From NCBI RefSeq assembly GCF_021740465.1, contig NZ_JAIOZR010000001.1:1-64000 (forward strand): 64,000 nucleotides of DNA. Direction: 5' to 3'. A program made the position numbers and the translations under genes. This DNA comes from Chlorobium sp. Lineage in GTDB: Bacteria; Bacteroidota; Chlorobiia; Chlorobiales; Chlorobiaceae. Below are positions 38,640 through 48,312 of the stretch, one piece after another (position 1 is the stretch's first letter; every line of letters starts with the position of its first letter). Under the pieces are notes generated by a model. That model saw only the letters and a program-made list of their open reading frames with translations, did not search any database and was not told where the DNA came from.

Positions 38640-38674
38640 CTCCCTCTGTGGAAAACGGAAATCCGCAGAGGGAG
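38640..38674. terminator. Bidirectional hairpin between convergent genes
   Basis: CTCCCTCTG...CAGAGGGAG forms a long stem (with TGGA/TCCG extension and an ATC-type loop) between the NTF2-like gene and lpxD. T runs are short. Confidence 0.6.
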
Positions 38675-38710
38675 TACGTCAGGATAACAAGCACGGGACT
38701 GTAAACCGTC

Positions 38711-39763
38711 TCAGTCCTGCTTCATAAGGCTGAGCACAACTTCAAGCTTTTCAAGGCGTTCCTTCATAGAACCGAGACTCCTCACCAGAGCTTCCTGCTT
38801 GAGCTGTTCCCTCATGGGTTGAGCCGGAGTACCGCGCAAGACAATACCGGCATCAGGAAACGACTTGGAAAGACCGGATTTTGCTGCTACCTGTATGCGA
38901 TCGGCAAGCTCAAGATGACCTGCAAACCCAACCTGCCCGCCGATCATGCAACATTTGCCGAGGATAACGCTGCCGGATATTCCCGCCTGGGCAGCAATGA
39001 CCGTATGATCTCCGATACGACAGTTGTGTGCCACCTGAACGAGGTTATCGATTTTCACCCCTTTTCCGATCACTGTGCTTCCCATCGTAGCCCGGTCGAT
39101 TGTGGTGTTTGCTCCGATTTCAGTATCGTCACCGATTTCGACAATGCCGAGCTGCGGTATTTTCAGATATGAACCGTCCTCCTGCGGGGCAAAACCGAAT
39201 CCGTCTGCCCCGATAACACTGCCGGAGTGTATGATTACACGGCTGCCGATAACGGTGCCATCGTAACAGGTCACATGCGCATTGATCACCGTCCCGCTGC
39301 CGACGGCAACGTCATGAAGCAGAACCGAATGAGGCCCGATCACCGAATTGTCGCCGATCGAACAACCGTCACCTACAACCGCATACTCACCTATCGAGAC
39401 ACCGATTCCAAGCCGTACATCCCTGCCGATCACCGCCGTCGCAGCTATACCCGGCCCGGCAATCGTTCTGGGTTTGTAGAACTTCTGAAGCAGGAGCATG
39501 AACGCAGTATAGGGATCACCTACCCTGATAAATGAAGTACGTCCCAGATAGGCTTCAACATCGACTCCTTGACCAACAATCACCAGAGATGCCTCTGTCC
39601 CGTCGAGAAACCTGAGATATTTTTCATTCGACACAAAGGTGACCTGACCCGGTTGCGCAGTTTCGATTTTTCCCGGACCGGAAATTACGCCATCGCTGGA
39701 GCCATGCAGTTCGACGCTTCCGAAAAACTGCCCGAGGTAGTCCCTGATTTCACTTATTAACAT
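38711..39763 (-). CDS. lpxD: UDP-3-O-acylglucosamine N-acyltransferase
   Basis: LpxD adds the N-linked hydroxyacyl chain to UDP-3-O-acylglucosamine, the third step of lipid A synthesis. The 350-residue product has an N-terminal uridine-binding domain followed by left-handed beta-helix hexapeptide repeats at about residues 100-290. The catalytic His is in [12 protein letters not shown], and the GTPAQPMRE segment and C-terminal helix ([12 protein letters not shown]) are characteristic. Length is normal. It is divergent from prs. Confidence 0.95.
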   Translation of the reverse strand: MLISEIRDYLGQFFGSVELHGSSDGVISGPGKIETAQPGQVTFVSNEKYLRFLDGTEASLVIVGQGVDVEAYLGRTSFIRVGDPYTAFMLLLQKFYKPRTIAGPGIAATAVIGRDVRLGIGVSIGEYAVVGDGCSIGDNSVIGPHSVLLHDVAVGSGTVINAHVTCYDGTVIGSRVIIHSGSVIGADGFGFAPQEDGSYLKIPQLGIVEIGDDTEIGANTTIDRATMGSTVIGKGVKIDNLVQVAHNCRIGDHTVIAAQAGISGSVILGKCCMIGGQVGFAGHLELADRIQVAAKSGLSKSFPDAGIVLRGTPAQPMREQLKQEALVRSLGSMKERLEKLEVVLSLMKQD

Positions 39764-39949
39764 ATTTTACAAGTAGATAACAATGCCGTACAAAGAGGAA
39801 AAAATTAATTAATTTTTAAGCCTTTTTCATTATATTCGAAGTCCCGTGAAGGCCTCGATTCCGAAAAGAAAAAAAAGACACGGCCGTCCAGGAAATGAAA
39901 AAAATACTGCCATAATATAACCCGTTTCATAGTGAAAATGCAGGACGCA

Positions 39950-40921
39950 ATGGCAAAACCAATTAAAATTTTTGCAGGGCGCAGCAACCCGGCTATCGCA
40001 GAGAAAATAGCACGTTATCTCGGCATGCCGCTGTGCAATGCAAAAGTCGAAAATTTCTCCGACGGGGAAATTTCAGTAAACTATTTCGAATCGGTCAGGG
40101 GATCGGATCTGTTCATCATCCAGTCCACCAATCCGCCTGCCGACAGCCTCATGGAGCTGCTGATCATGATCGATGCTGCCCGGCGTTCCTCTGCAGCAAG
40201 GATCACGGCGGTTCTCCCCTATTACGGCTATGCCCGACAGGACAGAAAGGACAAGCCGAGGGTTGCCATCACAGCAAAACTTGTCGCCAACCTGCTTACC
40301 GAAGCCGGAGCGAACCGCATTCTTACAATGGATCTGCACGCCCCGCAGATACAGGGTTTTTTCGATATTCCGTTTGACCACCTTTACTCGAGCGTCGTGC
40401 TCATCGACCATATCCGGCACAGAGATTTCCGCGACAACCTTGTCGTTGCCTCTCCTGACGTCGGCGGCGTCAAACTTGCAAGAAAATTCGCCGAAGAGCT
40501 CGGCACCGATCTGGTGATTGTCGATAAACGGCGTCCGAAAGCAAACGTAGCAGAAGTAATGAACATCATCGGCGATGTAAGCGGAAGAAACGTCCTGCTT
40601 GTCGACGACATGATCGACACTGCAGGCACGCTGGTCAATGCGGCAAAAGCCATACGCGAAGCAGGCGGCCTGAACATCTATGCGGCGGCAACACACCCTA
40701 TCCTTTCCGGACCGGCCATAGAGCGGATCGATGCATCGGTTATCGAAAAGGTGATCGTTACCGATTCGGTGGTCACCAATCACGCATATTCGCCCAAAAT
40801 CGAAACCGTCTCGGTAAGCGGTCTGTTCGGCGAAGCCATCAAGCGGATTTACGAAGACGATTCGGTCAGCTGCCTGTTCGACAGCAAGAATATCAGCGAA
40901 AAAATCACGAACAATCATTAA
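39950..40921 (+). CDS. prs: Ribose-phosphate pyrophosphokinase
   Basis: Prs makes PRPP from ribose 5-phosphate and ATP, supplying purine, pyrimidine, histidine and NAD synthesis. The protein has KIFAGRSNPAIAEKIA, the ATP site YYGYARQDRKD, the ribose-phosphate loop LLVDDMIDTAGT and catalytic His in DLHAPQIQGFFDIP. Two earlier in-frame starts exist (GTG 39932, ATG 39938); the ATG at 39950 was chosen because AGGA lies four bases before it and the family begins with MxKPIKIF. rplY follows after 31 bases. Confidence 0.95.
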   Translation: MAKPIKIFAGRSNPAIAEKIARYLGMPLCNAKVENFSDGEISVNYFESVRGSDLFIIQSTNPPADSLMELLIMIDAARRSSAARITAVLPYYGYARQDRKDKPRVAITAKLVANLLTEAGANRILTMDLHAPQIQGFFDIPFDHLYSSVVLIDHIRHRDFRDNLVVASPDVGGVKLARKFAEELGTDLVIVDKRRPKANVAEVMNIIGDVSGRNVLLVDDMIDTAGTLVNAAKAIREAGGLNIYAAATHPILSGPAIERIDASVIEKVIVTDSVVTNHAYSPKIETVSVSGLFGEAIKRIYEDDSVSCLFDSKNISEKITNNH

Positions 40922-40952
40922 ATCACAAGCAGAAAAGATATAAAGGAAGAGC

Positions 40953-41546
40953 ATGGAAACAATTGCATTAGGGGTAGAATCCCGCATCGTCAGAAAAAAC
41001 GAAGCGGCAAAACTGCGCAAGAGCGGCATCGTTCCTGCCGTTATCTATCATAAAGGTGAAGAGACCGTCGCAGTCAGCGTCAACGAGATCGCACTCAACA
41101 AACTCGTTCATTCGGCCGAATCACACATTATCGACCTCCAGTTTCCGGACGGCAAAACAATGCGCTCCTTCATCAAGGACGTACAGTTCGACCCGGTAAG
41201 CGACCGTATCATTCATACCGATTTTCAGCTCTTTGCAGCCGATGAAATCGTTGAACTTGAAGTTCCTGTAGCTGTAAGCGGCAACGCCGCAGGTGTCGAA
41301 AAAGGAGGGAAAATCCAGATTATCCGGCATGCATTGACCATCAAAGGCATGCCTGCCGATATGCCGGATCACCTCACCATCGACGTCACCGCTCTGGAAA
41401 TCGGCCATATCATCCACGTAAAAGAGATCCCGATGGACGCCTATTCCGGACTCAGCATCATGGATGACCCCGATACGCCGGTTGTGAGCGTTCTTGCACC
41501 GAAAAAGGAAGCCGAGGCGGCCGGAGAAGCTGCTACTGAAGCCTGA
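40953..41546 (+). CDS. rplY: Ribosomal protein bL25 (CTC type)
   Basis: bL25 binds 5S rRNA in the large ribosomal subunit. The 197-residue product is the long CTC form with an N-terminal 5S-binding domain (KNEAAKLRKSGIVPAVIYHKG, cited in part) and an added C-terminal beta domain (GVEKGGKIQIIRH, LTIDVTALEIGHIIHV). The last 20 residues are a low-complexity Ala/Glu tail. It follows prs, a common pairing, with GGAAG 5 bases before the start. Confidence 0.95.
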   Translation: METIALGVESRIVRKNEAAKLRKSGIVPAVIYHKGEETVAVSVNEIALNKLVHSAESHIIDLQFPDGKTMRSFIKDVQFDPVSDRIIHTDFQLFAADEIVELEVPVAVSGNAAGVEKGGKIQIIRHALTIKGMPADMPDHLTIDVTALEIGHIIHVKEIPMDAYSGLSIMDDPDTPVVSVLAPKKEAEAAGEAATEA

Positions 41547-41589
41547 AAAACACCGCATCCTTTCCACTGCAAAGAGAACATGCATTCAA

Positions 41590-41627
41590 AAAGCAGCTTT
41601 CCCCGAAACGGAAAGCTGCTTTTTTTG
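41590..41627 (+). terminator. Terminator of prs-rplY
   Basis: AAGCAGCTTTCC-CCGAAAC-GGAAAGCTGCTT followed by a T run forms a 12-bp stem just downstream of rplY. It is a standard strong intrinsic terminator. The remaining 220 bases before the next gene hold nothing recognisable. Confidence 0.85.
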
Positions 41628-41851
41628 TTCGCCGGAGGGTTTTCGAGCTGCATGTATTGTTTTTTACGGTAATTGAAACAATATTGGCAGTACACAGTCT
41701 CACAGGACCGCACTGGTACCCACTATTGCTGATTCAAGCGTTTTTTCGCCGGACCGCTCCGGAAAGTGATGATTTCCTGGGGACCTGAAGCGAAAAAAAC
41801 ACAATTGCCGGACAAAGCAGCAGCGACCACCATAAATCAGATACTTGAGCA

Positions 41852-43297
41852 TTGCCGCTTCTTCATCTCATCCCCGGACTCGGTCTTATCAGCCGTCAAA
41901 GAAAAGGACAGGGCATCTTTCTGCTCTGCTCATTTCTTGCCTATCTCTTCATCCTGATCCTGCAGTGGGACCTGGTGCTTATCAGTCTCCGTTCACTTGC
42001 CCTCGCATCAGCACTGCTGGTGACGGCGCCCCAGAGGCTCAGGGAAATTTTCAGCATCGAGATCGTCGAATTCTGGATTTCGGCAATCGTGCTTCTGGCC
42101 ATGCTGCCTGCGCTCGCCCTCATTTCAAAAAAATCAGCGGCGAAGGCCACCCGGCAAAATTCAGACGGGAGCCGCAACGAATCCAGCCTCGGAAGCATCA
42201 GCCTGCAGGCATTCATGCGCAACACCATCGCCCAGAGTGCGGCCGCCGTGGTTTTCGTCCTTTACTCCGTAGCGTTTCTTGCCCCTTTTCTTGCACCATT
42301 CAGCCCTTACGACCAGCAGGATTTTCTCGTTACCGCCTATAAGCCGCCGTTGACCCGACTGCAGGCGCTGGTACTCCGGCAGCCAAAAATCCAGGTGATG
42401 CCCGTCGCAAAGGCTGAAAACACCGAAGACCGCATGGCAGCATCCCTGATCGACGATCTCAGGACCCTGAAAACACGAAACGAACCCCATGCCCTGAAAT
42501 TTATCGACAGCTACCGCATCGAAAACGGCACGGTCACCTTTTTGCAGGGCATGAGAACAAGAACCATGCCTGTTGAGGAACTTGCCGACCGAAAAGGAAA
42601 AGCTCCGGAGATCACCAGAACGTTCGTGCTCGGAACCGACCAGTACGGACGCGACATTCTCAGCCGGGTGATCTACGGCTCGCGCATTTCGCTCTCCATC
42701 GGATTTCTTGTGGTGCTTATCTCGGTTACCCTCGGAACTGTCATCGGCATATCTTCTGGCTATTTCGGAGGCTGGATCGATGCGCTGCTCATGAGAATCG
42801 TCGATGTGCTGATCGCCTTTCCCGCGCTCTTCCTGATTCTCATCATCATAGCCGCATTCGGTAACTCGATCTATCTGATCGTCATCACGCTCTCCTTCAC
42901 CGGATGGATGGGGGTAGCCCGCATCGTCAGAAGCCAGGTACTCTCGCTCAAGGAGCAGGAGTTCATTCTTGCGGCCAAAGCGCTCGGACTCTCCAGCATG
43001 AGAATCATTTTCCGCCACCTTGCGCCTAACACCCTCACACCGGTCATCATTGCAGCAACCCTCCGTATCGGCAGCATCATCCTTACCGAAGCCGGCCTCT
43101 CGTTCCTCGGTCTCGGCGTACAGCCTCCCACTCCGAGCTGGGGCAACATCATCAACGAAGGCCGCGACAGCCTTCTGAACCACTGGTGGATATCGACCTT
43201 TCCCGGCATCGCCATTCTCACCACGGTGGTCTGCTTCAACCTTATTGGCGACGGCGTGCGGGACGCCCTCGACCCCAGAATGCGCGGACAGACATGA
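41852..43297 (+). CDS. DppC/OppC-type ABC transporter permease
   Basis: A 481-residue inner-membrane permease of the peptide/nickel class. It has an added hydrophobic N-terminal region of about 120 residues, then the OppC_N segment, a roughly 110-residue periplasmic insert, FVLGTDQYGRDILSRVIYGSRISL and the binding-protein-dependent permease domain with the EAA loop (EFILAAKALGLSSMRIIFRHLAPN, cited in part). The start is TTG at 41852, since a TGA lies two codons upstream and no ATG is near. No DppA, B, D or F gene is beside it. The next gene starts inside its stop codon (ATGA). Confidence 0.85.
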   Translation: MPLLHLIPGLGLISRQRKGQGIFLLCSFLAYLFILILQWDLVLISLRSLALASALLVTAPQRLREIFSIEIVEFWISAIVLLAMLPALALISKKSAAKATRQNSDGSRNESSLGSISLQAFMRNTIAQSAAAVVFVLYSVAFLAPFLAPFSPYDQQDFLVTAYKPPLTRLQALVLRQPKIQVMPVAKAENTEDRMAASLIDDLRTLKTRNEPHALKFIDSYRIENGTVTFLQGMRTRTMPVEELADRKGKAPEITRTFVLGTDQYGRDILSRVIYGSRISLSIGFLVVLISVTLGTVIGISSGYFGGWIDALLMRIVDVLIAFPALFLILIIIAAFGNSIYLIVITLSFTGWMGVARIVRSQVLSLKEQEFILAAKALGLSSMRIIFRHLAPNTLTPVIIAATLRIGSIILTEAGLSFLGLGVQPPTPSWGNIINEGRDSLLNHWWISTFPGIAILTTVVCFNLIGDGVRDALDPRMRGQT

Positions 43298-43854
43298 ACG
43301 GCCAGCCTGAACCGGGTGCATGGGAAAAACTCGGCACACAATACCTCTACCGATACCCATGGCTCACCATGCGCCAGGACAGGGTACGACTTCCGAACGG
43401 CAGGGTTATCGACGACTACTACATCTGGGAGTACCCACCCTGGACCAACGTACTGGCCCTGACCGGAAAAGGCCATGCTGTGCTGATCCGGCAGTACCGG
43501 CACGGAATAGGAGGGGTTTACTGGGAGCTTCCTGCAGGCGTTCACGACAAGCCCGGCGAATCGCTGCTCGAAGCAGCGCAGCGCGAACTGCTCGAAGAAA
43601 CCGGATTCGGGGGTGGAACATGGACGCCCTGGATGGAGCTGTCGGCGAACCCCGCCCTGCAGAACAACCTCACCTGCACCTTTCTTGCCGAAGGAGTGGA
43701 ACCTCTGGGGCCAAGGCAGCTCGACGCCACCGAGGAGATTTCCGTCCATCTGGTAAGCATAGAGGAGCTGAAGACCATCGTCCTCCAGGGAGAGATGCTT
43801 CAGTCCCTGCATGCTGCACCCATTCTGAAATATCTCCTGATGCTGAACCGCTGA
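43294..43854 (+). CDS. NUDIX hydrolase, ADP-sugar pyrophosphatase type
   Basis: A 186-residue NUDIX hydrolase. The Nudix box is around GVHDKPGESLLEAAQRELLEETGFG, with REL-x-EE in place and one extra residue between the first Gly and the Glu compared with the consensus. WELPAG just before it and TCTFLAEGVE after it match the ADP-ribose/ADP-sugar pyrophosphatase group. The start at 43294 overlaps the permease stop by ATGA. The likely role is removing toxic nucleotide-sugar derivatives. Confidence 0.85.
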   Translation: MNGQPEPGAWEKLGTQYLYRYPWLTMRQDRVRLPNGRVIDDYYIWEYPPWTNVLALTGKGHAVLIRQYRHGIGGVYWELPAGVHDKPGESLLEAAQRELLEETGFGGGTWTPWMELSANPALQNNLTCTFLAEGVEPLGPRQLDATEEISVHLVSIEELKTIVLQGEMLQSLHAAPILKYLLMLNR

Positions 43855-43879
43855 GACCACTACCCGAGACCAGGCAGTC

Positions 43880-44155
43880 ATGAAAAAAACCGCACAGCTC
43901 ACCCTGCTTGAAAATACCGTAAAGGAGATCGGTTTTGGCCTGCGATACGAGAAGGGAAATTTTCTCGGCGGAGAATGCCGCCTGAGGGAAGACAACGTGG
44001 TGGTGGTCAACAAGTTCCTCCCTCTGGAAGGAAAGATCTATACCCTTGCCCAGGTTATCAGCCGCATCAACCCTCCCGGACTCTCCTCCGACGTCACGAA
44101 AATCATCGACAAACTCGTCGTCAACAACATCTTCAGCGGCAGCAATAACAAATAA
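43880..44155 (+). CDS. Hypothetical protein, 91 residues
   Basis: A small soluble protein with no recognised domain. It has an alternating hydrophobic pattern with RLREDNVVVVNKFLPLEGKIYTLAQVISRI in the middle, ending in a short Ser/Asn tail. The ATG at 43880 is 25 bases after the NUDIX stop. Its position between NUDIX and a STAS-like gene suggests one transcript. Codon use fits neighbours, which supports it being real. Confidence 0.6.
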   Translation: MKKTAQLTLLENTVKEIGFGLRYEKGNFLGGECRLREDNVVVVNKFLPLEGKIYTLAQVISRINPPGLSSDVTKIIDKLVVNNIFSGSNNK

Positions 44156-44193
44156 GTCGAAAAAACGCCGCAAACAGGCTCTACAAAAAAAGC

Positions 44194-44571
44194 ATGAGTA
44201 TCCGATACACCACAAAAATCTACGGCGAGCTCCTTCTGGTAAAGGCTTCGGGTTTCGACGAAAGCCTCGCTGATGTGGAGGATTACGCGCAGGGGGTAAT
44301 CGAGGCCTGTCTTCAGCATGGGGCCACCCTTGTACTGTGCGATGAAACCGCCCTCGAGTACCGGCTCGGCACCGTCGATACCTACGAAGCGGGCAAATTC
44401 CTCTCTGCACATGCGCCGAAAGTCGCCAGAATCGCAATCGTCTATAATCCGGCCTTCATTGCCGATGCGCAATTCTTCGAAAACGTTGTCGTCAACCGGG
44501 GCCTCATCCTCGGCATGTTCACCGACCTCGAATCGGCCAGAAACTGGCTCATGAAATCCGGCAAGTCATGA
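44194..44571 (+). CDS. STAS/SpoIIAA-like protein
   Basis: A 125-residue protein resembling the SpoIIAA-like (STAS-related) family: beta strand YGELLLVKASG, helices, RIAIVYNPAFIADAQFFENVVVNRG (cited in part) and a final TDLESARNWL helix that recurs in this group. Members bind lipids or act in signalling. No serine phosphorylation site of classical anti-sigma antagonists can be assigned. It follows the 91-residue gene after 38 bases. Confidence 0.65.
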   Translation: MSIRYTTKIYGELLLVKASGFDESLADVEDYAQGVIEACLQHGATLVLCDETALEYRLGTVDTYEAGKFLSAHAPKVARIAIVYNPAFIADAQFFENVVVNRGLILGMFTDLESARNWLMKSGKS

Positions 44572-44605
44572 TGGTTTTCAGGAGAATTTGCCGAACAGGA
44601 TATCG

Positions 44606-44806
44606 TTATTTGTAACCCGGCTGATACCGGTTATCGTCACGCGGTTTCCTGTCGTTCTGATCGCTGCGGCCATCACTGTCGTCAGGATCGTTGCGCCCAT
44701 CTTTCCGCGGATAATCCCTCTCGTTGCGTCGTTCGTCGCGGTCGTGCATGTAAGGAGCACAACCGGACACCAGAAGAATCAACCCTGTCATAATGATTTT
44801 TTTCAT
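44606..44806 (-). CDS. Small lipoprotein with charged tail
   Basis: A 66-residue protein with a lipoprotein signal MKKIIMTGLILLVSGC (Cys16) and a mature part made almost only of Asp, Arg, Lys, Asn and Pro (RNERDYPRKDGRNDPDD). It is intrinsically disordered and has no known domain. It is convergent with the STAS-like gene. A GGAGG-type site (GGGAGGAGACG on the minus strand) precedes the ATG at 44806, which supports expression. Confidence 0.7.
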   Translation of the reverse strand: MKKIIMTGLILLVSGCAPYMHDRDERRNERDYPRKDGRNDPDDSDGRSDQNDRKPRDDNRYQPGYK

Positions 44807-45041
44807 CGTCTCCTCCCTTTAGTTGAACTACCAGAATAAACCTGACGTATTCGCGGAATCTTACCTATAGCCAGCATTTCATGCAGGAAACCATCAACAA
44901 CAGCGAACCTCCGTTTGCTCCTGAAGAGCTGCGGGCATGCAGCACAAGCCCACCCACCCCCGATACGGGTTTCGGTTTCCTTCCCGAATTGGACGTCATG
45001 TTCTGCCGACATCCTGCGCCGCCGGCGCTGAAGCCTGTGTG

Positions 45042-47246
45042 CTACGGAATCACGATCTGGCGGTCGGAACGGCGAATCTCGATGTTCGGCCTCCGATCGG
45101 CAAATCGGACGAGCGCGCTCTTGTCCTGCTTCGACAGGAAAGAGCCGACAAGGAGGATGCAGCGCTTCGGCCGGGCATAGTTCAGCCATCCGGTTATCTG
45201 CTGTTCCTGCTTTTCGCGGAAGCGGTAGACGCCGAGGATCGCAACATCGGCTTTCCATGCGGGCTCTTCCCGCAAGCGGCTGGTGCCCGAAACATAGAGC
45301 AGCGAACGACCCCGGCTGCGGATTGAGAGCACTTTCTCCATCGGCCTGCTGATTATCATCGAGGAGAGCGCCAGACGATCCTGATCTACCGGCATCCGCA
45401 GCCGAACCGGAATAGCGCTGAAAAGCGAATCCTTCGAATGGAACTGCACCGCTGCCGCAGGCGGCGGAAAATGGTACTCTTCTATCTGGCGCATGATGCG
45501 CCCGGAATCGCGAGCACTTTTTCCCGCATCGACAATCACGGTTTCGCTGCCTGTAGCATAGAGCAGGGCAAGATTCCGACCGAGGTTCACAGTCACCAAC
45601 CCTCTGCCCGATTGCGTCCGGTCCACCATGCCGTACCAGAGAAGCGCATTGCAACCAAGCAGAAGAGCGATGGCGAACCTCCCCCACGCTTTCCGGTAGA
45701 AGAACCAGACAAGTGCTCCGGATGTGACATAGTAGATCAGAACTTCCGGAAAATCGGGTTTCAGCGGCACGGAGGCAAAGGGTACCCGGCTGAAAAAAAG
45801 CGCCGAATCAAGGGTAAGGCGAGCGAAAAGCCAGCCGCTCATACCGAACAGCGAGGCAAGAAAAGGAGAGAAAAGGTTGAAAAGAAGCATAGGCATGAGT
45901 GCGTACATCATCACCGTGGAAAAAAACACCACCGGCAGGTTCGCGGCAAGGCTCACCAGGGAAAAGGTACCGAAATAGTAGGCAATGACGGGTGAAACCC
46001 CGATGATGGCCGCAAGGCTCACAAAAAAGCTGCCGAGAAAAAACCTGAGCGCAGCCTGAAACATACCCTCTTCCTGATGCCCTGGGGGATAGAGGATCGG
46101 ATAGACGAGAAGAATGGCCAGCACGGCGGCGTTGGTCATGAGAAAGCCGGGGTTGAAGAGATCGAAGGGGTCGAAAAGAAGAATGATGATGTCGGAAATG
46201 GCCAGGGAGTTCACCCCGTAGGCTCTTCTGCCGAGGGTTTCGCCTCCGAAAAGCACTATCGACATGATTGCCGCCCGCTTTACCGAAGGCGAATTTCCGG
46301 TGACGTAACTGAATACCACAAGGATAAAAGCAATCAGAATGAACGAAAACCAGCGACCCGCGGTGGTGATCTTGAATCGCTGCAGGAGAAGGTGAATGCC
46401 AAAAGCGAGCAGGCCGACATTGAGACCCGAAACGGCAAGCACATGGGCGGTTCCGGTTGTCTTGAAGGCCTCGAACACCTCCCGGTCGAGCACCTCCCTT
46501 TCGCCGAGCAGCACCCCTCTTATCAGCTTCCGCTCTCCGCCTGCGGGAATCAGAGTGTCGACGGACCCCACAATGTAGCTGTAGAGCGGAGCGACCACAT
46601 ACCTCTCGAACGGATTGAGTGACCGCTTCCCTTCGAGCTGCAGGTGCCACGGACCGGCACAGTAGAGCTGCACGAAGGTGCGCTGCATCCTGGCGTAAGG
46701 CCGGGGGTCGAACTCTCCCCGGTTTGCCGCTCCGGGAATCGTCCGCACCGTGCCCTTCACCCGCACCATATCGCCGTAACGAAGTTCCACAGGGCTCCCG
46801 GCTCCGGTTCTCATAAAGATTTTAGCCCGATCGGAAAGCCGCTCGGTCCGTCCATGTTCGAAAACCTCCTTCACCGTCATCGTCCAGGCCACTCCCTTTT
46901 CGGAGCACGAAGGCCGCCCCTCTACCCTGCCGTAAAGCAGCACCTGGCTGCCGGTATAGTTAAGCAAACTGCTATCGGGCACCATATTGAACCGGTAGTG
47001 ACTGCAGGCCGCAAAGGAGGAAAAAACGAAAAGCAGATAGGCTATAGCGGTTCCGGCGCAAGGAAACGGAAGGTGCCTCAACCGGACGGCTTCAAAAACG
47101 AATGCGCCAAGCATGAGAAGAAAAAAGAAGAGGCTCATAAGGAGCCATACGTCGAGCCGCAGCAAAGAGGCCGTGCCGGCCAGAATTCCGGCAACCACGA
47201 ACAGCAGCAGGCGCACGGCAGGATATGGCGCAATGATATCCGTCAT
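45042..47246 (-). CDS. comEC: ComEC/Rec2-family DNA-uptake channel protein
   Basis: A 734-residue inner-membrane protein. It has an N-terminal hydrophobic part, an OB-like DUF4131 region (residues 60-200), and the Competence domain with LIRGVLLGEREVL, FKTTGTAHVLAVSGLNVGLLAFG and SVKRAAIMSIVLFGG. The C-terminal part resembles a metallo-beta-lactamase-type domain in length, but the HxHxDH metal motif is not there, so it is degenerate as in many Bacteroidota/Chlorobi ComECs. Predicted to pass single-stranded DNA inward. No comEA is adjacent. Confidence 0.9.
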   Translation of the reverse strand: MTDIIAPYPAVRLLLFVVAGILAGTASLLRLDVWLLMSLFFFLLMLGAFVFEAVRLRHLPFPCAGTAIAYLLFVFSSFAACSHYRFNMVPDSSLLNYTGSQVLLYGRVEGRPSCSEKGVAWTMTVKEVFEHGRTERLSDRAKIFMRTGAGSPVELRYGDMVRVKGTVRTIPGAANRGEFDPRPYARMQRTFVQLYCAGPWHLQLEGKRSLNPFERYVVAPLYSYIVGSVDTLIPAGGERKLIRGVLLGEREVLDREVFEAFKTTGTAHVLAVSGLNVGLLAFGIHLLLQRFKITTAGRWFSFILIAFILVVFSYVTGNSPSVKRAAIMSIVLFGGETLGRRAYGVNSLAISDIIILLFDPFDLFNPGFLMTNAAVLAILLVYPILYPPGHQEEGMFQAALRFFLGSFFVSLAAIIGVSPVIAYYFGTFSLVSLAANLPVVFFSTVMMYALMPMLLFNLFSPFLASLFGMSGWLFARLTLDSALFFSRVPFASVPLKPDFPEVLIYYVTSGALVWFFYRKAWGRFAIALLLGCNALLWYGMVDRTQSGRGLVTVNLGRNLALLYATGSETVIVDAGKSARDSGRIMRQIEEYHFPPPAAAVQFHSKDSLFSAIPVRLRMPVDQDRLALSSMIISRPMEKVLSIRSRGRSLLYVSGTSRLREEPAWKADVAILGVYRFREKQEQQITGWLNYARPKRCILLVGSFLSKQDKSALVRFADRRPNIEIRRSDRQIVIP

Positions 47247-47356
47247 GGCAACAGGACTGGAGTGCTCTTTACAGTATCCTCAATTAATTAACTTACGCAA
47301 ATCATTGTTTTTGTATATTCTTTTCTTTGAAAAACCCGTAAACGCCCATTCACTAC

Positions 47357-48229
47357 ATGCTTGTCAGAGAGATCCTGAACTCCGCGAGTGAACCCGTATT
47401 CAGTTTTGAATTCTTTCCGCCGAAAAGAGACGAAGATTGGGACACGCTCTTTGAGACCATTGCCAACCTGAACCACCTGCACCCCTCTTACGTCAGCGTC
47501 ACCTATGGCGCCGGAGGCTCAACACGATCGAGAACCCACGATCTTGTCACGAAAATCCAGAAGGAAACCGGACTGACCGTGGTATCGCATCTGACCTGCA
47601 TCTGTTCGGACAGGGAGGAAACATCTTCCATCCTGGAGCACTACCTTGAACACGGTATCACCAATGTTCTGGCACTCAGGGGAGACAAGCCGGCAAGTGC
47701 GGCAACGCTTGCCGAAGCCATCAAGGACTTTCCGCATGCCATCGACCTGGTCCGGTTCATCAGGAAAAACTTCCCCTCCATCGGCATAGGTGTCGCCGGT
47801 TTTCCCGAGGGACACCCTGAAACCCCGAACCGCCTTAAAGAGATAGAGCTCCTCAAGGAAAAAGTCGACGCCGGAGCCGATTACATCGTAACCCAGCTCT
47901 TTTTCGACAACCGCGACTATTTCGATTTTGTAGAACGCTGCCGGATAGCGGGCATCGATGTGCCGATCATTGCGGGCATCATGCCTGTCACCACAAAAAA
48001 AGGGATGATCAGGATGTCGGAGCTGGCTCTGGGCGCACGCATCCCCTCACACCTGCTCAAAAAGGTGCTTGAAACCGAAAACGACGGCGACGTTGCGAAA
48101 ATAGGAATTGACTGGGCCACTGCACAGGTGCAGGAACTGATCGATCGGCAGGTACGGGGCATTCACTTCTACACCCTGAACCTTGCCGATGCGACGATGA
48201 AGATATTCAAAAACATCAGCAGAATCTGA
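47357..48229 (+). CDS. metF: Methylenetetrahydrofolate reductase
   Basis: MetF reduces methylene-tetrahydrofolate to methyl-tetrahydrofolate for methionine synthesis, with FAD. The 290-residue barrel has FSFEFFPPKRDEDWDTLF near its start with the catalytic Glu, VSVTYGAGGSTR, ITNVLALRGDKP, and YIVTQLFFDNRDYFDF. It ends TLNLADATMKIF, typical. The 110-base spacer to the divergent comEC holds its promoter. Confidence 0.95.
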   Translation: MLVREILNSASEPVFSFEFFPPKRDEDWDTLFETIANLNHLHPSYVSVTYGAGGSTRSRTHDLVTKIQKETGLTVVSHLTCICSDREETSSILEHYLEHGITNVLALRGDKPASAATLAEAIKDFPHAIDLVRFIRKNFPSIGIGVAGFPEGHPETPNRLKEIELLKEKVDAGADYIVTQLFFDNRDYFDFVERCRIAGIDVPIIAGIMPVTTKKGMIRMSELALGARIPSHLLKKVLETENDGDVAKIGIDWATAQVQELIDRQVRGIHFYTLNLADATMKIFKNISRI

Positions 48230-48312
48230 CGGACGTCTCACCGCCTCGCTCTCGAAGGCCAGTCAGGGGGAACACATTCAGGCATCGCAAACGGGATACT
48301 CTCTCTGCATGC

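Noticed and set aside
44803-45687. A 294-codon minus-strand frame overlapping the end of comEC
   Set aside because: It is out of frame with comEC and rich in Arg, Pro and Cys; the ComEC frame has the expected family motifs.
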